A stretch of DNA of 38,858 bases from Chloroflexota bacterium (GCA_021323915.1 JAJPKB010000677.1:1-38858); one strand, 5' to 3'. Shown: positions 1 to 9,319, counted from the first letter of the stretch. The notes: generated from the sequence alone by a model not told the origin. Translations and numbers: made by a program.

Positions 1-795
1 GCGACGGCGATCGAGCTGCTCCACAATTTTTCGCTGATCCACGACGACGTCGAGGATCGAGGAACCGAGCGGCGCGGCCGTCCCACTGTTTGGGCTCGTT
101 GGGGCGAGCCACTCGCGGTCAACGCGGGAGATAATCTGCTCATCCTGAGCGAGCTCGCATTGCTGCGCGCGCCAGAGCATGGAATCACTCCCACTGCCAC
201 CCTCGAGCAGATACGTCTGCTCAACGAATGCTGTTTGACCCTGACCGAGGGGCAGCACCTTGATCTAACCCTGGAAGGAAATCCAGAGATCAGCCGCGAG
301 CAATACTTCCAGGTCATCTCGGGCAAAACTGCCGCGCTGCTTGGTTGCTCGACCCAGCTCGGCGCCCTCTCTGGTGGAGCGAGTCAAGAAGAAGCCGCGC
401 ATTATCGCCAGTTTGGCTACGCTCTGGGATTAGCGTTCCAGATTCAGGACGACGTGCTCGGCATTTGGGGAGAGTCCAATGCCACCGGCAAATCGGCAGC
501 AGCCGATATCTACGGCCATAAGGTCACGTTGCCAGTGATCGAAGCGCTCCAGTGCGCGACGCCCGAGGTTGCCGAGCGCATCGCCGCGGTCTACCGGTCG
601 CGGGCGCCAACCGTCGAGGAAGTGAACGAAGTCGTCGGTTACCTCGACGGGCTCGGTGTGCGGGACAAGGCCGAAGCTGAGGTAGCGGCGTGGATCCAGC
701 GAGCCCTCGTCGAGCTCGATGTCGTCCAGCCACTGCCCGGTCCTCGCTCTGAGCTTCAGGCGCTCGCTTCTGCGCTCGCTGGTCGAACGTCCTGA
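1..795 (+). CDS. Polyprenyl (geranylgeranyl/farnesyl-type) diphosphate synthase, 5' truncated by window edge
   Basis: Frame 1 is open from base 1: ATAIELLHNFSLIHDDVEDRGTERRGRPTVW (first Asp-rich motif region) and FQIQDDVLGIWG (second Asp-rich motif). Confidence 0.93.
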   Translation, partial: ATAIELLHNFSLIHDDVEDRGTERRGRPTVWARWGEPLAVNAGDNLLILSELALLRAPEHGITPTATLEQIRLLNECCLTLTEGQHLDLTLEGNPEISREQYFQVISGKTAALLGCSTQLGALSGGASQEEAAHYRQFGYALGLAFQIQDDVLGIWGESNATGKSAAADIYGHKVTLPVIEALQCATPEVAERIAAVYRSRAPTVEEVNEVVGYLDGLGVRDKAEAEVAAWIQRALVELDVVQPLPGPRSELQALASALAGRTS

Positions 796-1250
796 TTCGT
801 ACGCACGAGAGAATCGTAGAACTCGTACCAGTGGTTGTAGACCCAGGCGTCATATTGTCGGTACTCCAGCTCCATACCACGCCTGAGTAGCTCGTGCTTG
901 ACGATGCCGCCCCGATGAGGGTACTTGTACCGTCGGGGTAACGGTGAGCCAAAACCGTGGATATAGTGGACTAATTCATGCGCAATAGTGACGTTCACCA
1001 CAAACTCGGGAACCACTGGCAGACGCAACAGGCCGTTGATCTCGATGTAGGTGGTCTTTTGATCTTCGGAGAGCGTAATCAGCCCGAGGCGAGCTTTCCA
1101 AGCTGGCCCAAAGCTGACCCGAATCGTATTCACAAGTGAAGAGTCGTTAAAGTAACGATTCCAGATTCCGCGCAGGATGTTCTGGAGCCATGCATTGTCC
1201 CGCTCCAGTTGAAGCCGGTGGGGATGGGCATTCTCCGCGGCAACGTACAT
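756..1250 (-). CDS. SprT-like / zinc metallopeptidase-type protein
   Basis: VTIAHELVHYIHGFG (HExxH zinc-binding motif); AAGGAGTT RBS upstream of ATG at 1250; converges with and overlaps the polyprenyl synthase 3' end by ~40 bp. Confidence 0.7.
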   Translation of the reverse strand: MYVAAENAHPHRLQLERDNAWLQNILRGIWNRYFNDSSLVNTIRVSFGPAWKARLGLITLSEDQKTTYIEINGLLRLPVVPEFVVNVTIAHELVHYIHGFGSPLPRRYKYPHRGGIVKHELLRRGMELEYRQYDAWVYNHWYEFYDSLVRTNQDVRPASAEASA

Positions 1251-1318
1251 CCGGGCGAACTCCTTTCTTTGGCCCCCCAGTCGGGACCAAATGACCGATG
1301 ATTTCTTTGAGTGGCACT

Positions 1319-1347
1319 TGTCTACCGGATAAGACTAGACCTGTCAA
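1319..1347 (-). promoter_or_regulatory. Sigma70-type promoter for the metallopeptidase gene
   Basis: Minus strand TTGACA (1347-1342), N17, TAGACA (1324-1319), about 70 bp upstream of the start. Confidence 0.55.
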
Positions 1348-1713
1348 GGGAGAAGATCAGGGTACCCTGAAAGTCCCCTCTGACGAAGAGCCAGGCGCCA
1401 TGGCGCGCTAGCCCCTTGAAACACAGTTGGCGCGAGGTTAAGCTTGGGATTTTTTTGTTGCTTGGGACGAGGATGGACCAGCATCGATCGGCAGTCGAAT
1501 CGGTGGGCAATCCCTCCGGACGGCCCTGCCGACGGTGAGTGGCGACGACGTTGTTCTGCACACGTCTACGTCGGTCGGGTTAGAACTTATAAGCTGTGCC
1601 CCAGTATACCAGTTCTGTCAACAGGCGTGCATCCTGTTGGGCGCTGGTGCTCCGCCAGGACGGGGATTGGGGGTATCCCTGTTCACAAGCCAAGCTGGTC
1701 TCCTGATAAGATA

Positions 1714-2973
1714 TTAGGAGGAAGCAGGCAGGAAGCGGCAGAAGACTTCGTTTCCCAGAAAGCGCCCGCGCGGCGTGAGGGCGAGTCGGCCGTTCGTGCA
1801 TACTAAGAGGCCAGCGGCTTCCAGCTCAGTCAGCGTCGGACCGTAGACGTCGCCAAGCGAGCGACCAAAGCGTTCCGTGAACTCGGCCAGGCCAACTCCT
1901 TCCGCGAGTCGCAGCCCGAGCATGAGCGTCTCGCCCATCTCTAATTCTGGCGAGATCTGCTCGGTACTTTCGACCGGCGACTGCCCGGCCAAGGATCGAG
2001 CAATGTAGACCGCCGGCGCCAGCAGATTCACATAGCGGTAGCCGGCGAAATACGAGTGAGCCCCTGCGCCTACTCCGAGGTATGGCTGGTTACGCCAGTA
2101 ACGGAGGTTGTGTTGGGCGCGAAAATCACGCTCGGGCGCCCGGCGCGCCCAATTCGAGATCTCGTAATGGATATAGCCCGCGCGATCCAGGGTGTCGATC
2201 GCCGCCTGATACATATCGGCCGCGGCATCGTCGTCGGGCACCTGCAGCTTGCCGGCCGCGACCCAGGCGGCAAATGGCGTTCCTGGCTCGATCGTCAGGT
2301 TGTAGAGCGAAATATGATCGGGCGCTAGCGCCACCGCGCGCTCGAGGGTTGCCTCCCAATGGTCCAAAGTCTGGTTGGGAAGAGCGAACATCAGGTCAAA
2401 GCTCAAATTGTCGAAGCCGGCCTCACGCGCTTGCCGGAAAGCAGCCACCGCGGTCGCCGTGTCGTGCCGACGCCCCAAGCGTCGCAGCATCGCGTCGTCA
2501 AAGCTCTGGATGCCCATGCTCAACCGGTTGACACCAATTGCCTTCAATGCCTTCAGGTACGACAACGAGAGATCACCCGGATTTGCTTCGAGCGAAATCT
2601 CGGCATGAGCAGCAATTGGCCAACGCCGGGCCGCAGCAAGCACCGTCTCGATCTGGGCTGGGGTCAATAAGCTCGGCGTGCCACCACCGAAGAAGATACT
2701 GCCAATCCGGAATGACCGGCGCGGCGTCGCTGAGACGCCGGGCAGCGCCGTCGGTAACTGCTCAATCTCGGCGGCAAGCGCGCGAATGTAGCTCTCGACC
2801 AGGTGGCCGAGACCAGCGTACGCATTGAAGTCACAATAAAAACACTTCGTCCGGCAGAAAGCGACGTGGACGTACAGGCCAATTTCGACCGGCACAGTAT
2901 CATTGCTGGTTCGTTGCGCCGATGCATCTTTCGGAAGCAGACCATGCAAGAGAATGGTTTCTCTCCCCCTCAC
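1714..2973 (-). CDS. hemW: Radical SAM heme chaperone HemW (coproporphyrinogen III oxidase-like)
   Basis: CRTKCFYCDFNAY (CxxxCxxC), GGGTPSLL, full-length HemW-like sequence; start overlaps the cupin stop (ATGA-type). Confidence 0.92.
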   Translation of the reverse strand: MRGRETILLHGLLPKDASAQRTSNDTVPVEIGLYVHVAFCRTKCFYCDFNAYAGLGHLVESYIRALAAEIEQLPTALPGVSATPRRSFRIGSIFFGGGTPSLLTPAQIETVLAAARRWPIAAHAEISLEANPGDLSLSYLKALKAIGVNRLSMGIQSFDDAMLRRLGRRHDTATAVAAFRQAREAGFDNLSFDLMFALPNQTLDHWEATLERAVALAPDHISLYNLTIEPGTPFAAWVAAGKLQVPDDDAAADMYQAAIDTLDRAGYIHYEISNWARRAPERDFRAQHNLRYWRNQPYLGVGAGAHSYFAGYRYVNLLAPAVYIARSLAGQSPVESTEQISPELEMGETLMLGLRLAEGVGLAEFTERFGRSLGDVYGPTLTELEAAGLLVCTNGRLALTPRGRFLGNEVFCRFLPASS

Positions 2974-3386
2974 ACCTTCGGCGCAACCGCGACGTCGTTG
3001 GGCGACAGGTGCTCGACAGTGACGCCGGTCTCGGCAAACGTACGCGTCACTTGGACCGAGCCGTAAGTCCAGAGAATCATCATCGGCCGATCGCTCTGAT
3101 TCAAGAAACGGTGCGGAACGTTCGCCGGAACAAAAGTAGCATCGTATGGCGACATCGGGTAGAACTTGCCGTCGATCTCGGCAATTGCCTCGCCTTCGAG
3201 GATGACGACCGACTCATCGCAATTGTGCCAGTGGAGCGCGATCTGGGAATGCGGAGGAAAGAAGGTCGTACCACTGGTCAGATGCTCCGATCCCAGGTAC
3301 TTGGATACCAGGACTCGCGTCTTAATACCGGTCCCCCGGTCCACCACCGGAAGCTCGTTGTAACGCAAAACGTGCACTTCAGCCAT
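2970..3386 (-). CDS. Cupin domain-containing protein
   Basis: MAEVHVLRYNELPVV...HWHNCDESVVILEGEAIAEIDG...VPANVPHRFLNQ; GGAGG RBS before ATG 3386 (upstream in-frame ATG at 3437 less likely). Confidence 0.85.
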   Translation of the reverse strand: MAEVHVLRYNELPVVDRGTGIKTRVLVSKYLGSEHLTSGTTFFPPHSQIALHWHNCDESVVILEGEAIAEIDGKFYPMSPYDATFVPANVPHRFLNQSDRPMMILWTYGSVQVTRTFAETGVTVEHLSPNDVAVAPKV

Positions 3387-3476
3387 GCCTTTCCTCCACG
3401 GAAAACCCCTTTCCCGCGACGTATTTTGTATGCTCATGGTACCATATGAGCGAGCAAAACTGGAGCAAAGCAGCCA

Positions 3477-3812
3477 ATGGATCGAGAGATTGAAGCGGTC
3501 AACGTCGGCGAACGCGCACGTGGTCCAGTGCCTGCCGCCGTCGAAGCCGCGATCAAGCAGGCTACCTCATCAGAAAACCACGCCGAGGGTGCGCTCATCC
3601 TCGCCGCGATTGCCAACCGCGCCACGGCGGCGCTACATCAACTGGCTCGAAGCGAGGCAAACGCGCGGAAAGGCCAGCCCGATTGGGGCCGCTGGGCCAG
3701 TCTGGTCAACGCCTCGCGCGACGCCGTCCTGCGCACCGCGACCTGCCGCCAAACCGCGAACCAGCTCGCGTCCGCGTCCCCGGTTTCCCCGCCCCAGGGA
3801 GCTAGAGACTAG
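3477..3812 (+). CDS. Hypothetical protein (111 aa)
   Basis: Ungapped ORF filling the space between the cupin gene and fabI; alanine-rich helical composition; no family recognised. Confidence 0.5.
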   Translation: MDREIEAVNVGERARGPVPAAVEAAIKQATSSENHAEGALILAAIANRATAALHQLARSEANARKGQPDWGRWASLVNASRDAVLRTATCRQTANQLASASPVSPPQGARD

Positions 3813-3900
3813 GGATTGTGATAAACTGTTTGGCGCGCGCGGGGCCGGTGGTTGGCTCTACGCGCGTCTGGTCAGGTTTCGCTGCGAGGAGGAAGGTTTC

Positions 3901-4665
3901 GTGCTGCAAGGAAAGCAGGGGCTGGTTTTTGGCGTCGCCAATCGACGGAGCATCGCCTGGGGCATTGGCCAGGCGCTTGCCAACGCCGGAGCACGTCTGG
4001 CATTTACCTATCAAGACCGGGTCGGCGATACGGTGAATGAGCTAGTCTCGACGCTCCCGGACGCGTTCGCGTTTCCCTGCGATGTGCTCGACGATGCTCA
4101 GGTCGACGAGGCGTTCGAGCGGGTCGAGCGAGAATTTGGCGGCTTAGACATCCTGGTACACAGCATCGCTTTTGCCCCACGCGAGGCGCTGGAAGGACTC
4201 TTCGTCGACACGAGCCGTGACGCCTTCCGCACCGCGATGGATATTAGCGTCTACTCACTGATCCACCTCGCGCGCAAAGCGGCCCCACTCATGGAGAAGC
4301 GCGGGGGTGGCAGCATCGTCACCATGACCTACCTGGGGAGCGACCGGGTCTTCCCCAAGTACAACGTCATGGGCGTCGCCAAGGCCGCCCTCGAATCGAC
4401 CGTACGCTACCTGGCATCGGATCTTGGCCCGCACAATATCCGAGTGAACGCAATCTCGGCAGGTCCGATTCGAACCCTCGCCGCGCGGAGTATCCACGGC
4501 TTCCCCAAGATGGAAGAGCACGTTCGCGAGACGGCGCCACTTCGCCGCAACACCGAAGCTGCCGAGGTTGGCGACGTCGCCACCTTCCTGGTTAGCGACC
4601 TTGCCCGCAACGTCACCGGTACCGTTTTGTTCTGCGATTCTGGATATCACGTGATGGGGATGTAA
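3901..4665 (+). CDS. fabI: Enoyl-[acyl-carrier-protein] reductase FabI (SDR)
   Basis: GTG start after GAGGAAGG RBS; LQGKQGLVFGVANRRSIAWGIGQALANAGARLAFTYQ; YNVMGVAKAALESTVRYLASDLGPHNIRVNAISAGPIRTLAA. Confidence 0.93.
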   Translation: MLQGKQGLVFGVANRRSIAWGIGQALANAGARLAFTYQDRVGDTVNELVSTLPDAFAFPCDVLDDAQVDEAFERVEREFGGLDILVHSIAFAPREALEGLFVDTSRDAFRTAMDISVYSLIHLARKAAPLMEKRGGGSIVTMTYLGSDRVFPKYNVMGVAKAALESTVRYLASDLGPHNIRVNAISAGPIRTLAARSIHGFPKMEEHVRETAPLRRNTEAAEVGDVATFLVSDLARNVTGTVLFCDSGYHVMGM

Positions 4666-4812
4666 GCAGTCGCCTCGCACAGGCCGTGCTCAGCGAACGG
4701 TGAACGCCGGCGCCCTGTTTTTTTAGGCAGTTCTTGGACATTCCTCGTGACATGGGTCAACGAGCGCGCGGTGACCAAGCTTATCCCAGATCGTACAAGA
4801 GGAAAATCCGAT

Positions 4813-4853
4813 TTGCGTTTTCTTGCGCGGTGACGTATAACCACCTTACGTCA
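4813..4853 (+). promoter_or_regulatory. glnA promoter with overlapping inverted-repeat operator
   Basis: TTGCGT (4813-4818)-N17-TATAAC (4836-4841); perfect 7-bp inverted repeat TGACGTA-N9-TACGTCA (4831-4853) overlaps the -10 element. Confidence 0.6.
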
Positions 4854-4885
4854 AGACATTCTGCTGGAAGGGAAACTGAGAAACG

Positions 4886-6241
4886 ATGCTGGTCAATCCA
4901 ACGCCGTCTGGCCTCGTCGACGAGGTGATGGCTCGGGCCGAACGCGAGAAGGTGCGGTTCGTCAATTTGCAATTCACCGACGTTGTCGGCCTGGTCAAAA
5001 GCGTGACGATTCCGTTCGAGCAGCTACCGGACGCGATCCATCACGGGAAGTGGTTCGACGGCTCTTCAATCGAGGGCTTCGCCCGAATCGCCGAGAGCGA
5101 CATGTATCTCATTCCTGACCTGCGAACGTTCCAGATCATTCCCTGGGAACGCGGGGAAAACACGACTGCGCGAACGATCTGCTGGGTTTACAGTCCGACT
5201 GGCGAACTGTTCACCGGCGACCCGCGAGCGGTGCTGGCGCGGATGATGAAGGAAGCCGAGGATTTGGGCTACGTTTTCAACGCTGGGCCCGAGATCGAGT
5301 TCTTTTTGTTCCGACCGGACGAGTCCGGGGCAATCCAGCCGTTGCCCCACGACCGGGCAGGCTATTTCGATTTCTCGACTGACCTCGCATCTACCGTCCG
5401 CAAAGAGATGGTCAACGCGCTCGAGGAGATGGGAATCAAGGTCGAGACAAGCCATCACGAGGTCGCGGCTGGCCAGCACGAGATTGACTTTGAATACGCT
5501 GATGCTTTGACCGCCGCGGATAACACCGTCACCTTCAAATACACCTTGAAGGCGATCGCTCAGCAGCACAATTTACACGCGACGTTCATGCCCAAGCCGA
5601 TCCTCGGGATCAATGGTTCGGGCATGCATACCCACCAGAGTCTGTTTGACAAGAATGGTAATAATGTCTTTGCCGACTCCAACGACGAATATGGTCTCTC
5701 GGCAACAGCGAAGCACTTCATCGCCGGTCAGCTTCACCATGCCCGGGCGATGGCCGCGGTGGTCGCGCCGCTGGTCAATTCCTACAAGCGATTGGTGCCG
5801 GGCTACGAGGCGCCAGTCTACGTGAGCTGGGCGCGCGTGAACCGCTCAGCACTGATTCGGGTGCCGCGCAGTAATCCGCAGCGTCCACTGGCAACGCGGG
5901 CCGAGCTGCGCTGTCCGGATCCGAGCTGCAATCCGTATCTCGCCTTCGCGGTCATGCTTGCCGCCGGTTTGGACGGCGTTCGGCGCAAGCTGCCCCTGCC
6001 GGAGCCGATCGAGGAGAACCTCTACGCCTTTGATGAAGATGAACTCACCCGTCGCCAGATCGACGTCTTGCCTGGCTCGTTAGGTGAGGCGCTCGACGAA
6101 TTCCGCAAAGACGAAGTGATCCAGGCCGGACTCGGACCCCACGTCTATGAGCGGTTTCTCGAAGCCAAAACGATCGAATGGAACGAGTATCGCCTCTACG
6201 TGAGCCCATGGGAGCTAGATCGTTACCTCGAAGAATACTAG
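4886..6241 (+). CDS. glnA: Glutamine synthetase, type I (GSI-alpha size, 451 aa)
   Basis: WFDGSSIEGFARIAESDMYLIPD, NGSGMHTHQSLF, RCPDPSCNPYLAFAVMLAAGLDG. Confidence 0.97.
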   Translation: MLVNPTPSGLVDEVMARAEREKVRFVNLQFTDVVGLVKSVTIPFEQLPDAIHHGKWFDGSSIEGFARIAESDMYLIPDLRTFQIIPWERGENTTARTICWVYSPTGELFTGDPRAVLARMMKEAEDLGYVFNAGPEIEFFLFRPDESGAIQPLPHDRAGYFDFSTDLASTVRKEMVNALEEMGIKVETSHHEVAAGQHEIDFEYADALTAADNTVTFKYTLKAIAQQHNLHATFMPKPILGINGSGMHTHQSLFDKNGNNVFADSNDEYGLSATAKHFIAGQLHHARAMAAVVAPLVNSYKRLVPGYEAPVYVSWARVNRSALIRVPRSNPQRPLATRAELRCPDPSCNPYLAFAVMLAAGLDGVRRKLPLPEPIEENLYAFDEDELTRRQIDVLPGSLGEALDEFRKDEVIQAGLGPHVYERFLEAKTIEWNEYRLYVSPWELDRYLEEY

Positions 6242-6415
6242 TTAGCCGCGAGGTGAATGCTTTGAGCGGCGCCGTCCCTCTTTGAGCTGCTGGGCGCGTT
6301 CTTCGGCGGCCGCCGACTTACGCCCCAGGCCGGGGACTTCACGGCGCTGGATGGGCTCGAGTCCGGGAATCTTGAGCCGCTTGCGGCGCTCTTCAGGGGA
6401 TGGGAGCGGGGACAT
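6242..6415 (-). CDS. Small basic hypothetical protein (57 aa)
   Basis: MSPLPSPEERRKRLKIPGLEPIQRREVPGLGRKSAAAEERAQQLKEGRRRSKHSPRG; AAGGAGG RBS 10 nt before ATG 6415. Confidence 0.55.
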   Translation of the reverse strand: MSPLPSPEERRKRLKIPGLEPIQRREVPGLGRKSAAAEERAQQLKEGRRRSKHSPRG

Positions 6416-6925
6416 GAATTGCCAGCCTCCTTGCAAACTGTGCTTTTTCTGTCTGCATGACGGACTTTCGATCGCTACCTAAGATAGTTGACAGACGTTT
6501 GCTGGACGTGGGGACGCCGTGAAGAACTGTTGCGCTGGCGGCTACGGCTAAGCGATGCACGTTCTGTGCCGCTGAGAACTGAGATTGAGCATCGGCTTCT
6601 TCCAGCCAGGAACCAGCGCAATCGAACGATTACTCCACACAATCGATGCGTTGCCGGAACGTGTGGTCAACGTGCTGCCGAGTGACCAAGTGTGCGAGGG
6701 AGGAACGCAAAATGCTCCCGATGATCGGTCTCGCCTCGAAATTCAGCGTACTCGGCGATCTCTTTCAATCCTCGAAAGCATTTCACGACCAGTCAACACG
6801 GGAAAACCGTTGCTGTACGATTCGGCCTGCCCAGCAGCTAGCTAAACACCTTCGCGAAATGCTCCCAGGGACGAGGAACCTGGGACGACCAGTCGATTGA
6901 TTCGGTTTCTGAGTTAGATCGACAC

Positions 6926-6958
6926 TTGAGCGGTGTGCCCTCTACTGTATAAGTAGAG
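6926..6958 (+). promoter_or_regulatory. MFS gene promoter with operator-like inverted repeat
   Basis: TTGAGC-N16-TATAAG (6926-6953) overlapped by CTCTACT-GTATA-AGTAGAG (6940-6958). Confidence 0.5.
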
Positions 6959-7016
6959 TAGCACAGTTGTCTGCTGGCGTCAATCTTTTCAGCGAATTTT
7001 TTATGCGAGGAATGTG

Positions 7017-8198
7017 ATGGCTGAATCTGCTGCCGACGCGAACGTTCTCGCTCCGGACATCGTGGCACTACGCCAGCGGATTTTGGTCGCCCTGGTTGGC
7101 TGTCACGCGATCAACGACTTCTATTCCTTGGTCATCCCAGTGATGGTGCCCGCGATCCAGCGAAGCTTTGGACTGAGCTACCTGGCAGTGGCAATCGTGC
7201 CGTTTCTGACCCAGGCAACGTCGGCGATCCTTCAGCCAACCCTCGGCTATCTTGCCGATCGCTACGCCTGGCGTCGCCCCGCGCTCGCGCTCGGTTTTTT
7301 GGCGATTGCCGTGGCGATGCTCGGTCTCACTTTGAGCCAGAGCTACCTTGCCGTTTTGATCGCGGCAGTTTGCCTGGGCATCGGCGGCTCGACCTATCAT
7401 CCACAAAGTGCCACCATGCTCATCTATTTCTTCGAGCGACGGGTCCGTGGCTTAGCCCAGGGAGTGCACGGCATCGGCAATGCCCTGGGCTTTGCCTTGG
7501 CGCCCATCGTGATCGGCTTTCTCCTCTCGCGTTTGGACTGGCATCAGACGGCTTTGTGGCTCACCGTGCCGACCTTGCTCGGCGTGACTATCGTGGTTTC
7601 CGTGCTGCGTGAGCCCGTGATACGCGGTCACCGTGGCCTGTTGGCCGGGATCACCCCCGCCTTACTGCTCCTGACCGTGGTGAGTGGCTTGGCATTGGCG
7701 AGTAGCTCGAGCTTTGTGAACTGGCTGCCGTCCTACTTCGTCCACCACGGCTACAGCCTGGCAAACGCGGCGCTGCTCACTGCGCCGACTTCCGCGGCGG
7801 CGTTTCTCGCCCAGCCCCTGGGAGGCGCCATCTCTGATCGCCTGGGACGACGTAAGCTACTCGTAGTTGCCCTGGCCGGCACCGCTGTCTCGCTTGGCGT
7901 CTTCTTGATCGCCCCCTCGGTTGTTTGGGCGATCGGTTTGTCGATCGTCGTCGGTTTCTGGGCGAGCCTGATCCCACCAGTCGTAATGGTCTACGCCTCC
8001 GAACTAGCGGCAGGTGAGCGCACTGGCACGGCGGTCGGGGTTGTCTGGGGATTGGGTACGACCATCTCGGCGCTGGCGCTGCCGGCGACCGGGCGTATCA
8101 TCGACGTCACAGGTGGACGGATCGAATCTGCCTACACCGCGCTCACCGTGGTTGCCGCGCTAGCCGCACTGCTCGCCTCGCGTTTACCAAGGGAATGA
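7017..8198 (+). CDS. MFS transporter (fosmidomycin-resistance/oxalate-formate-like 12-TM)
   Basis: Continuous hydrophobic TM segments; CLGIGGSTYHPQSATMLIYFF; GGAISDRLGRRKLLV MFS loop motif. Confidence 0.88.
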   Translation: MAESAADANVLAPDIVALRQRILVALVGCHAINDFYSLVIPVMVPAIQRSFGLSYLAVAIVPFLTQATSAILQPTLGYLADRYAWRRPALALGFLAIAVAMLGLTLSQSYLAVLIAAVCLGIGGSTYHPQSATMLIYFFERRVRGLAQGVHGIGNALGFALAPIVIGFLLSRLDWHQTALWLTVPTLLGVTIVVSVLREPVIRGHRGLLAGITPALLLLTVVSGLALASSSSFVNWLPSYFVHHGYSLANAALLTAPTSAAAFLAQPLGGAISDRLGRRKLLVVALAGTAVSLGVFLIAPSVVWAIGLSIVVGFWASLIPPVVMVYASELAAGERTGTAVGVVWGLGTTISALALPATGRIIDVTGGRIESAYTALTVVAALAALLASRLPRE

Positions 8199-8301
8199 CG
8201 CTGAGAACCTGACGGATGAGGCACCTGGGGAACGACTCTTGCAGCCGGACGGAGCGGCGTGATGAACGCCACTCCAGAGACTTTTTCAGGAGGTCTGAAC
8301 C

Positions 8302-8844
8302 ATGGCGGAAAGCCAGTATCCGGTCTCGCGTCGCCAGGGCGCTTATATGCCGAGTCCGTTCGAGATGTGGAACACGTTCTTCAGCCGCCCCTTTTCCCTC
8401 TTCCCCTCGCTCTTTGGGCCGACTTCTTGGATGGGGTTATCTGTACCCGTCGACGTCTGTGAGCGCGACAACGACTACGTCGTGCGTATGGCCTGCGCGG
8501 GCTGCCGGCCACAGGACATCGACGTGACCGTCGAGAATGACACCGTGCACATCCGCGGCAAGTTCATGGAGCACGAAGGAGCTATGCAGGCCACGCCGAC
8601 CAGCCAAGCTGGGCAGGCCAAGGGCGGTGAGACTTGCTTGATTCGCGAACTCCCCACCGGCCGCTTCGAGCGGGACATCACCTTGCCGACTAACGTCAAC
8701 GCCGACCAAGCCCGTGCCTCATTCGACAACGGTCTGCTGACGCTCACGCTGCCGAAGGCGCAGGCGGCGCATGGTCACAAGATCCAGATCGGTCAGGGCC
8801 AATACCAGGGCCAGTTGCAGGGCACGGCTACCGGAGCGCACTAA
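8302..8844 (+). CDS. Hsp20/alpha-crystallin family small heat shock protein
   Basis: AGGAGG RBS; VDVCERDNDYVVRMACAGCRPQDIDVTVENDTVHIRGK...LPTGRFERDITLPTNVNADQARASFDNGLLTLTLPK. Confidence 0.92.
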   Translation: MAESQYPVSRRQGAYMPSPFEMWNTFFSRPFSLFPSLFGPTSWMGLSVPVDVCERDNDYVVRMACAGCRPQDIDVTVENDTVHIRGKFMEHEGAMQATPTSQAGQAKGGETCLIRELPTGRFERDITLPTNVNADQARASFDNGLLTLTLPKAQAAHGHKIQIGQGQYQGQLQGTATGAH

Positions 8845-8850
8845 CACGAC

Positions 8851-8891
8851 CAACCAAGAAGGGACAGGGAATGCCTGTCCCTTCTTGGTTG
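8851..8891. terminator. Long perfect hairpin, probable bidirectional terminator
   Basis: CAACCAAGAAGGGACA / TGTCCCTTCTTGGTTG (16-bp perfect arms) between convergent genes. Confidence 0.75.
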
Positions 8892-8900
8892 CCGCTCTCC

Positions 8901-9098
8901 CTAAGCAGCCGGAGAGATCGGATGACGTGGTCCGATTTGAGATGACGCTTCGCGATCTGCCGATGTCGCCTCGGTCTGATGCTCTTCCCGTTGGAAGATG
9001 CTATTGACCCCGAGCAGGAAGAGGGCCGTGGCGACAATCCAAACCAGACCCCAGAAGAGCAGCAACAAATCCCACCCTGAGCTCACATAAATACTCAT
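8901..9098 (-). CDS. Small single-TM membrane protein (65 aa)
   Basis: MSIYVSSGWDLLLLFWGLVWIVATALFLLGVNSIFQREE...; AGGAGGTGGCTTG RBS before ATG 9098. Confidence 0.65.
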   Translation of the reverse strand: MSIYVSSGWDLLLLFWGLVWIVATALFLLGVNSIFQREEHQTEATSADREASSQIGPRHPISPAA

Positions 9099-9211
9099 CA
9101 AGCCACCTCCTACGTGCTGGCGCCGTGTGAATCCGCCCAAGCGGATCGCCGTGGCGTCGCAAACAACGTCGAGCGACTCGGACGTGCCGCCGAGTGTCGG
9201 CTGACATAAGT

Positions 9212-9240
9212 ACCATATCCCTAATACCGCGAATTGGCAA
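9212..9240 (-). promoter_or_regulatory. Sigma70-type promoter for the small membrane protein
   Basis: Minus strand TTGCCA (9240-9235)-N17-TATGGT (9217-9212). Confidence 0.45.
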
Positions 9241-9319
9241 GTGGAATTTTTTCTGATGGAGAATCTGGACCTCGTACGGCCGAAGAATCATCACTACTCC
9301 GGAAGCTGGAGCTGGACAT

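Noticed and set aside
3385-3900. In-frame N-terminal extension of fabI
   Set aside because: FabI homology begins at LQGKQGLVFG; GTG 3901 has a good RBS, and another ORF (3477-3812) occupies the extension in a different frame.
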